From contig CADCUE010000211.1 in the NCBI GenBank assembly GCA_902805805.1, positions 1 to 29,489 of the forward strand: a DNA stretch of 29,489 nt, in the 5' to 3' direction. Both the position numbers and the translations under genes were made by a program. Source of the stretch: an uncultured Frankineae bacterium. Lineage in GTDB: Bacteria > Actinomycetota > Actinomycetes > Mycobacteriales > SCTD01. This document shows, piece after piece, positions 24,669-29,489 of the stretch. The notes below the pieces were generated by a model that was not told the DNA's origin, searched no databases, and worked only from the letters and a program-made list of their open reading frames with translations. Every line of letters begins with the position of its first letter. The stretch's first letter is position 1.

Positions 24669-24708
24669 TCGTCCTGTGGCGGACCCACAGACTCCCTGGG
24701 GAGCGATC

Positions 24709-25995
24709 ATGCCTGCACTCGTGCTCGTCGGTGCCCAGTGGGGTGACGAGGGCAAGGGCAAGGCCACCGACCAGCTCGGCGGCTCCGTCGACTACGTCGT
24801 CAAGTTCAACGGCGGCAACAACGCGGGGCACACCGTCGTCATCGGCGAGCAGACCTACGCACTCCACCTCCTGCCGAGCGGGATCCTGTCGCCCGGCTGC
24901 ACGCCGGTGATCGGCAACGGCGTCGTGGTCGACCTGTCCGTGCTGTTCGAGGAGATCGACGCCCTCGAGGCGCGCGGCGTCTCCTGCGAGCGGCTGGTGC
25001 TGTCGGCGGACGCGCACCTCATCGCGTCCTACAACTCCACGCTGGACCGGGTCGCCGAGCGCTTCCTCGGCAAGCGCCGCATCGGGACCACCGGCCGCGG
25101 CATCGGCCCGACCTACGCCGACAAGATGAACCGCCTGGGCATCCGCGTCCAGGACCTGTTCGACGAGGGCATCCTGCGCCAGAAGGTGGAGGGCGCCCTC
25201 GAGCTGAAGAACCAGGTGCTGGTCAAGGTCTACAACCGCAAGGCGGTGGAGCCGGACGCGGTCGTCGAGGAGCTGCTGTCCTACGTCGACCGGGTCCGGC
25301 CGATGGTCGCCGACACGTCGCTGCTGCTCAACGCGGCGCTCGACCGGGGCGAGACGGTCCTGCTCGAGGGCGGTCAGGCGACGCTGCTCGACGTCGACCA
25401 CGGCACCTACCCGTTCGTCACCTCGTCGTCGGCGACCGCGGGCGGTGCCTGCACCGGCAGCGGCATCGGCCCCCGCCGCGTCGACAAGGTCATCGCCGTG
25501 GTCAAGGCCTACACGACCCGCGTCGGGGAGGGGCCGTTCCCCACCGAGCTGCTCGACGCCGACGGCGAGCGCCTGCGGGCGAACGGCCACGAGTACGGCA
25601 CGACGACCGGTCGGCCCCGTCGCTGCGGCTGGTACGACGCGGTCATCGCGCGGTACGCCGCCCGCGTCAACGGGGTGACCGACTTCGTGCTCACCAAGCT
25701 CGACGTCCTCACCGGCTGGGAGCGCATCCCGGTCTGCGTGGCGTACGAGGTGGACGGCCGGCGGTTCGACGAGATGCCGATGTCGCAGACCGACTTCCAC
25801 CACGCGACGCCGGTCTACGAGCACTTCGACGGCTGGACCGAGGACATCACCGGTGCCCGCACCTTCGACGACCTGCCCAAGACCGCTCAGGCGTACGTCT
25901 CGGCGCTCGAGGAGATGAGCGGCGCGCCGTTCGCCTCCATCGGCGTGGGGCCGGACCGGGAGCAGACGCTGGAGCTGCGGAGCCTGCTGCCGTGA
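24709..25995 (+). CDS. purA: Adenylosuccinate synthetase
   Basis: First committed step from IMP to AMP: IMP plus aspartate plus GTP gives adenylosuccinate. The 428-residue protein is full length. It has the N-terminal P-loop-like [11 protein letters not shown] (residues about 6-16) with the catalytic Asp. The IMP-binding [10 protein letters not shown] with the catalytic His is present, as are [39 protein letters not shown], the guanine-recognition [12 protein letters not shown], and the C-terminal [13 protein letters not shown] at 24709 is chosen because homology begins there; the open frame before it has no homology. It heads a cluster in which a small ParB-like gene starts 7 bases after the purA stop, followed by lycopene cyclase and purD. 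Confidence 0.98.
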   Translation: MPALVLVGAQWGDEGKGKATDQLGGSVDYVVKFNGGNNAGHTVVIGEQTYALHLLPSGILSPGCTPVIGNGVVVDLSVLFEEIDALEARGVSCERLVLSADAHLIASYNSTLDRVAERFLGKRRIGTTGRGIGPTYADKMNRLGIRVQDLFDEGILRQKVEGALELKNQVLVKVYNRKAVEPDAVVEELLSYVDRVRPMVADTSLLLNAALDRGETVLLEGGQATLLDVDHGTYPFVTSSSATAGGACTGSGIGPRRVDKVIAVVKAYTTRVGEGPFPTELLDADGERLRANGHEYGTTTGRPRRCGWYDAVIARYAARVNGVTDFVLTKLDVLTGWERIPVCVAYEVDGRRFDEMPMSQTDFHHATPVYEHFDGWTEDITGARTFDDLPKTAQAYVSALEEMSGAPFASIGVGPDREQTLELRSLLP

Positions 25996-26002
25996 GCCGG
26001 CG

Positions 26003-26299
26003 GTGATCTTCCGTGCGGTCGGGGAGGGCAGGCCCTACCCGGACCACGGGCTGACCGGTCGCGGCTGGGCGGCGATCCCGCCGACGCAGGTGCAGCTCGA
26101 CCACCTGACCACCGTCAAGAAGACGCTGGACCTCGACGTGCTGCTCGCGGAGGACTCGACCTTCTACGGCGACATGTTCGCCCACGTCGTGCAGTGGCGC
26201 GGCGAGCTCTACCTCGAGGACGGCCTGCACCGGGCGCTGCGGTGCGCGCTGGCGCAGCGCAACGTGCTGCACGCCCGCGTCCACGCGATCAGGGGCTAG
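26003..26299 (+). CDS. Small ParB-like-fold protein, function unknown
   Basis: The 98-residue protein has no close named family that I can state with confidence. Its second half (about residues 45-95; VLLAEDSTFYGDMFAHVVQWRGELYLEDGLHRALRCALAQRNVLHARVHAI) resembles the ParB/sulfiredoxin-type fold, in which a strand leads into DGxHRxxA and then a strand with the pattern xVxARV. The N-terminal part (GRPYPDHGLTGRGWAAIPPTQVQLDHL) would then be the strand holding the ligand-choice region. It lacks a DNA-binding helix-turn-helix. I believe similar proteins are widespread in actinobacteria and are sometimes labelled as antitoxins, but I cannot confirm that. GTG at 26003 is 7 bases after purA, without a strong ribosome site, so translation is probably coupled to purA. 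The next gene starts 4 bases after it. Confidence 0.75.
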   Translation: MIFRAVGEGRPYPDHGLTGRGWAAIPPTQVQLDHLTTVKKTLDLDVLLAEDSTFYGDMFAHVVQWRGELYLEDGLHRALRCALAQRNVLHARVHAIRG

Positions 26300-26303
26300 C
26301 GGC

Positions 26304-27419
26304 GTGCGGCGCGCCGAGGTCGTGGTCGTCGGCGCGGGGGCCGCCGGGCTGGCGCTGGCCTGCCTGCTCGGCGAGCAGGGGACGGCGGACGTCGTCCTCG
26401 TCGACGCCCCGCCCGGTCCGGCGCGCGCACCCGAGCGCACGTGGTGCTCCTGGCAGACCGGTCCGACGGGCTGGGAGGACGCCGTCACCGCCCGGTGGGA
26501 CCGCGTGCAGGTGCACGACCACCGCGGGACGGCGAGGACCTACGCGCTCGCGCCCTTCGACTACACGATGATCCGGTCCCGCGACTACGAGCGGGTGGCG
26601 GCCGAGCGGCTGGCCCGCACCGGCGTGCAGCGGGTCGAGGCGACGGTCGGGACGGTGCACCCCGACGGCGTCGTCGCGGGCGCCGACGTGGCCGGGCGCT
26701 GGGTCTTCGACACCCGGCCGGTGCCCCCCGCCCGTCCCGGCCGGGTGGCGCTGCTGCAGCACTTCCGCGGGTGGTTCGTGCGCACCCCGCAGGACCGCTT
26801 CGACCCGCAGGTCGCCGGTCTCATGGACTTCCGCCCGCCGCAGCCGCCCGGCGGGGTCGCCTTCGGCTACGTCCTGCCGACCTCCCGCCGCGAGGCGCTG
26901 GTCGAGTACACCGAGTTCAGCCGCTCGGTCCTGACGGCGGGGCAGTACGAGTCGGCGCTGCACGAGTGGACCGGCGCGCACCTCGAGCTCGGCCCGTTCG
27001 AGGTGCTCGACGTCGAGCAGGGCGCGATCCCGATGACCGACGCGCCGTTCCCGCGGCGGGTCGGCGAGCGGGTGTTCCGTCTCGGCGCCGCGGGCGGCGC
27101 GACGCGGCCGTCGACCGGCTACACCTTCTCGGCGGCGCAGCGGCAGGCCCGGGCCGTGGCCGCGGCGCTGGGGGACGGCCGCGACCCGTGCCCGCCGCCG
27201 GCCTACTCGGCCCGGCACCTGCGCATGGACGCGCTGCTCCTGCGCGCGCTCGACGGCGGCTTCCTGCGGGGGGCGGACTTCCTGTCCGAGCTGTTCGCGA
27301 ACCAGCCGACCGAGCGGGTGCTGCGCTTCCTCGACGGGTCGACGTCCCTGCGCGAGGACCTCGCGGTGATGGCGAGCGCGCCGAAGGCGGCGATGCTGCG
27401 CGCCGCGCTCGCCCGATAG
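26304..27419 (+). CDS. Lycopene beta-cyclase family protein (CrtY/CrtL type)
   Basis: Predicted FAD/NAD(P)-dependent cyclase that closes the ionone ring at the ends of lycopene to give carotene. The 371-residue protein has the N-terminal dinucleotide-binding VVVVGAGAAGLALA (about 6-19) and the cyclase motif RTWCSW. It also has FDYTMIRSRDYE, the signature LVEYTEFS, IPMTDAPFPRRVGERVFRLGAAGGATRPSTGYTF and a helical C-terminus. These patterns are shared with CrtY/CrtL-type cyclases. The rest of the carotenoid pathway (crtE, crtB, crtI) is not in the window, so the cyclase is isolated here. GTG at 26304 follows the previous stop by 4 bases, which implies one operon with purA and the small ParB-like gene. 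A -10 box for purD overlaps its stop. Confidence 0.85.
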   Translation: MRRAEVVVVGAGAAGLALACLLGEQGTADVVLVDAPPGPARAPERTWCSWQTGPTGWEDAVTARWDRVQVHDHRGTARTYALAPFDYTMIRSRDYERVAAERLARTGVQRVEATVGTVHPDGVVAGADVAGRWVFDTRPVPPARPGRVALLQHFRGWFVRTPQDRFDPQVAGLMDFRPPQPPGGVAFGYVLPTSRREALVEYTEFSRSVLTAGQYESALHEWTGAHLELGPFEVLDVEQGAIPMTDAPFPRRVGERVFRLGAAGGATRPSTGYTFSAAQRQARAVAAALGDGRDPCPPPAYSARHLRMDALLLRALDGGFLRGADFLSELFANQPTERVLRFLDGSTSLREDLAVMASAPKAAMLRAALAR

Positions 27420-27422
27420 CGT
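27417..27422 (+). promoter_or_regulatory. Possible leaderless -10 box of purD, overlapping the cyclase stop codon
   Basis: TAGCGT fits the -10 pattern, begins with the TAG stop of the lycopene cyclase gene, and ends 8 bases before the purD GTG at 27431, with no ribosome site between. purD could be read from this box as well as from upstream. Confidence 0.4.
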
Positions 27423-27430
27423 CTGTCGCC

Positions 27431-28696
27431 GTGAGAGTCCTCGTCCTCGGCTCCGGGGCCCGTGAGCACGCCCTGCTGCTCGCGCTGTCCCGCGACCCGG
27501 CCGTCCACGGGCTGGTGTGCGCGCCGGGCAACGCCGGGACGGCGGGGCTCGCCGAGGCGCGCCCGGTCGAGGTCACGGACGGACCGGCGGTGGTGGGGCT
27601 GGCGCGGGCCGTGGCCGCCGACCTGGTCGTCGTCGGCCCGGAGGTGCCGCTCGTGGCAGGGGTCGCCGACCACCTGCGGGCCGCCGGGATCGCCTGCTTC
27701 GGCCCGTCCGCCGCCGCAGCGCGGATCGAGGGCAGCAAGAGCTTCGCCAAGCAGGTCATGGCCGACGCCGGCGTCGCGACCGCCGCGGCGGTGCTGCTCA
27801 CCGACGCCGACGCGTGCGCCGCGCACCTGGCTGCGGCGCCGCCGCCGTACGTCGTCAAGGCGGACGGGCTGGCCGCCGGCAAGGGCGTCCACGTCGGCAG
27901 CGACCTCGCCGTCGCCACCGCCTTCGCGCGCGACGTGCTGGCCGAGCCGGGCTCGTCCGCGGTGGTCGAGGCCTACCTCGACGGGCCGGAGGTGTCGCTG
28001 TTCGCGCTGTCGGACGGGCGGACCGTCGTCCCGCTGCTGCCGGCCCAGGACTTCAAGCGCGTGCGCGACGGTGACGAGGGCCCCAACACCGGTGGCATGG
28101 GGGCCTACGCACCTCTGCCGTGGCTGCCGGCCGGGACCGTCGAGCAGGTGCGGCGCGACGTCCTGCAGCCGGTCGTCGACGAGCTGGCCCGGCGCGGCAC
28201 GCCGTTCAGCGGTCTGCTCTACGCCGGGCTCGCGATGACGTCGCAGGGCCCGCAGGTCATCGAGTTCAACTGCCGCTTCGGCGATCCGGAGACGCAGGTC
28301 GTGCTGGCCCTGCTCGAGACCCCGCTCGCCGGGCTGCTGCACGCCTGCGCCACGGGCACGCTCGACCGCGCCGACGACCTCGCCTGGACCGACGGCGCCG
28401 CCGTGACGGTCGTCGTGGCCGCCGAGCACTACCCGGCCGCGCCGGTCACCGGCGACGAGGTCGAGATCGGCCCGCTGCCACCCGGGGTCGCGGTCCTGCA
28501 CGCCGGCACGCGGCGCGACGGGGACCGCGTCGTGTCGTCCGGCGGCCGCGTGCTGTCCGTCACCGCCGTCGCGCCGGACCTGGGGGCGGCCCGCGACCGG
28601 GCCTACGAGGGGGTGGCCGCCGTGCGGCTGCGCGGTGCCCACTGGCGCACCGACATCGCCCGCGCCGCCGCCGCCGGCGAGGTCCGCGTCCCCTAG
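27431..28696 (+). CDS. purD: Phosphoribosylamine-glycine ligase (GAR synthetase)
   Basis: Second step of purine synthesis: 5-phosphoribosylamine plus glycine plus ATP gives GAR. The 421-residue ATP-grasp enzyme is full length. It has N-terminal LGSGAREHALLLAL, then VVGPEVPLVAGVADHLRAAGI, and the ATP-grasp lid FAKQVMADAGV and KADGLAAGKGV. The metal and ATP-binding part is DFKRVRDGDEGPNTGGMGAYAPLPW and IEFNCRFGDPETQ, followed by the C-terminal domain AAEHYPAAPVTGDEV and VLHAGT. The GTG at 27431 is chosen because GSGAREH begins six residues after it and a -10 box lies 8 bases upstream. It ends the plus-strand cluster that starts with purA, so two purine genes flank a small ParB-like gene and a lycopene cyclase. 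Confidence 0.97.
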   Translation: MRVLVLGSGAREHALLLALSRDPAVHGLVCAPGNAGTAGLAEARPVEVTDGPAVVGLARAVAADLVVVGPEVPLVAGVADHLRAAGIACFGPSAAAARIEGSKSFAKQVMADAGVATAAAVLLTDADACAAHLAAAPPPYVVKADGLAAGKGVHVGSDLAVATAFARDVLAEPGSSAVVEAYLDGPEVSLFALSDGRTVVPLLPAQDFKRVRDGDEGPNTGGMGAYAPLPWLPAGTVEQVRRDVLQPVVDELARRGTPFSGLLYAGLAMTSQGPQVIEFNCRFGDPETQVVLALLETPLAGLLHACATGTLDRADDLAWTDGAAVTVVVAAEHYPAAPVTGDEVEIGPLPPGVAVLHAGTRRDGDRVVSSGGRVLSVTAVAPDLGAARDRAYEGVAAVRLRGAHWRTDIARAAAAGEVRVP

Positions 28697-28704
28697 CCAG
28701 CCGA

Positions 28705-28717
28705 CCCCCGGCGGGGG
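28705..28717. terminator. Weak hairpin between purD and the sigma factor gene
   Basis: CCCCC and GGGGG pair around a GGC loop directly after the purD stop, between convergent genes. The stem is short and there is no U-run, so this is only a candidate. Confidence 0.25.
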
Positions 28718-28833
28718 CGGACGGACGGGCGTCCACCTCGGTGCCGGAGCCTGGCCGGGCGGCGTCCGCGGGCGGTGCGCGCCTCGAGGTGCGGGGCGGC
28801 GAGGACCTGGCCGGGCTCGTCCGGCTGACCGGG

Positions 28834-29489
28834 CTAGGCCTGGTCGTGCAGCCGCTCGGGCAGGCCGAAGCGGGTGAACAGCGCCGGGTCGAGGAAGTGG
28901 TGGACGTGCTGGACCCGCCCGCCTGACAGCTCGACGACCTGCAGCGCCCACGGCTCGTGGGTGCCGTCCGGGCCCGGCCGGTACTGCCCGAACACCGCCT
29001 CGGTCGTGCTGACCGACGCCGCGAGCAGCCGCGAGCCGCGGCAGCCGATGCCGTAGCCGAGGTACCACGCCGACAGGTCCTCGCGGCCGCGCAGCCACAG
29101 CGCCAGCGGCGGCATGGAGATGCTCGCGTCCTCGTGCAGCAGCGCGACCAGCGACGGGATGTCGTACGCCTCGAACGCCGCGACGTAGCGGGCCAGCAGC
29201 GCGCGGTCGGACTCGGTGAGCGCCGCGGGCGGCTGCTCCGGGTCGCGGTCGCCGAGCGTCGCGCGGGCCCGCTGCAGGGCGCTGTTGACCGAGGCGACCG
29301 TGGTGTCGAGCAGCTCGGCCACCTCGCTGGCCTGCCAGCACAGGACCTCGCGCAGGATGAGGACCGCCCGCTGGCGCGGCGGCAGCGCCTGCAGCGCCGC
29401 GACGAAGGCGAGCCGGACGGTGTCGGACAGCACCGCGCGCCGGGCCGGGTCGGCGTCGGCGGGCACCACGTCGCCATGCGGCACCGGCT
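28834..29489 (-). CDS. ECF sigma factor with SnoaL-like C-terminal domain (partial)
   Basis: Incomplete gene; the 5' part lies beyond the right edge. The visible ~217 residues hold the sigma-70 region 4 helix-turn-helix (RLAFVAALQALPPRQRAVLILREVLCWQASEVAELLDTTVASVNSALQRARATL). A ~110-residue SnoaL-like/NTF2-fold domain follows (RYVAAFEAYDIPSLVALLHEDASISMPPLALWLRGRED...), ending GRVQHVHHFLDPALFTRFGLP. This layout is that of the SigG/SigX5-type extracytoplasmic-function sigma factors of actinobacteria, where the tail acts as a built-in regulator instead of a classic anti-sigma factor. The missing part should hold region 2. It is convergent with purD. No target promoters can be inferred. Confidence 0.88.
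   Translation of the reverse strand, partial: PVPHGDVVPADADPARRAVLSDTVRLAFVAALQALPPRQRAVLILREVLCWQASEVAELLDTTVASVNSALQRARATLGDRDPEQPPAALTESDRALLARYVAAFEAYDIPSLVALLHEDASISMPPLALWLRGREDLSAWYLGYGIGCRGSRLLAASVSTTEAVFGQYRPGPDGTHEPWALQVVELSGGRVQHVHHFLDPALFTRFGLPERLHDQA

Noticed and set aside
28741..28926. Short plus-strand frame starting GTG 28741 after purD
   Set aside because: The first ~30 residues look faintly protein-like, but the rest is antisense to the sigma factor gene, with no ribosome site and no domain.

Overview
This window looks like the chromosome of a high-GC Gram-positive actinobacterium. GC content is very high, codons end mostly in G or C, GTG starts are common, and many starts sit 6 to 8 bases behind a TANNNT -10 box, which suggests leaderless mRNAs. 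The chaperone cluster carries HspR and HAIR operators, and an Rpf gene sits under a c-di-AMP riboswitch. From memory, the gene set (Fe-S reductase, dnaK-grpE-dnaJ-hspR, purA, DUF3151 gene, fba, dedA, pyrE, clpB) matches the Rv0338c-Rv0384c part of Mycobacterium tuberculosis in rearranged order. The sequence alone does not fix the genus. No insertion sequence, phage module or CRISPR array was seen.

Left part (1-5377, mostly minus strand): a broken gene fragment ends against the 3' end of a tRNA-Gly(CCC). Next come a homocysteine S-methyltransferase, a large membrane-anchored Fe-S reductase with a TetR-type palindrome in front of it, a 47-residue membrane peptide not usually called, and an aldo/keto reductase.

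Stress block (5460-13150): dnaK, grpE, dnaJ and hspR form a tightly coupled plus-strand operon behind two HAIR elements. A TauE/SafE-type permease on the minus strand separates it from clpB, which has its own HAIR element. HspR, encoded by the fourth gene, is expected to repress both units and use DnaK as co-repressor.

Middle (13187-20230): an unknown membrane protein, pyrE, a DedA protein overlapping pyrE tail to tail, a CoA-disulfide-reductase-like flavoprotein divergent from dedA across only 33 bases, a strong bidirectional terminator, a secreted TolB-type propeller protein with three copies of an actinobacterial surface repeat, and class II fructose-bisphosphate aldolase.

Right part (20290-29489): a c-di-AMP riboswitch controlling an Rpf-type cell-wall hydrolase, a DUF3151 gene, a coiled-coil protein, a phospholipase D-type enzyme and a diacylglycerol-kinase-type lipid kinase (convergent, both lipid related). 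Then comes a purine cluster purA - ParB-like small protein - lycopene cyclase - purD. The right edge cuts a sigma factor with a SnoaL-like tail.

No wholly new system stands out. The best leads are the ParB-like protein and lone lycopene cyclase between two purine genes, the compact leaderless divergent promoter at 15274-15312, the riboswitch overlapping the rpf ribosome site, the repeat-bearing propeller protein, and the tRNA-abutting gene remnant.
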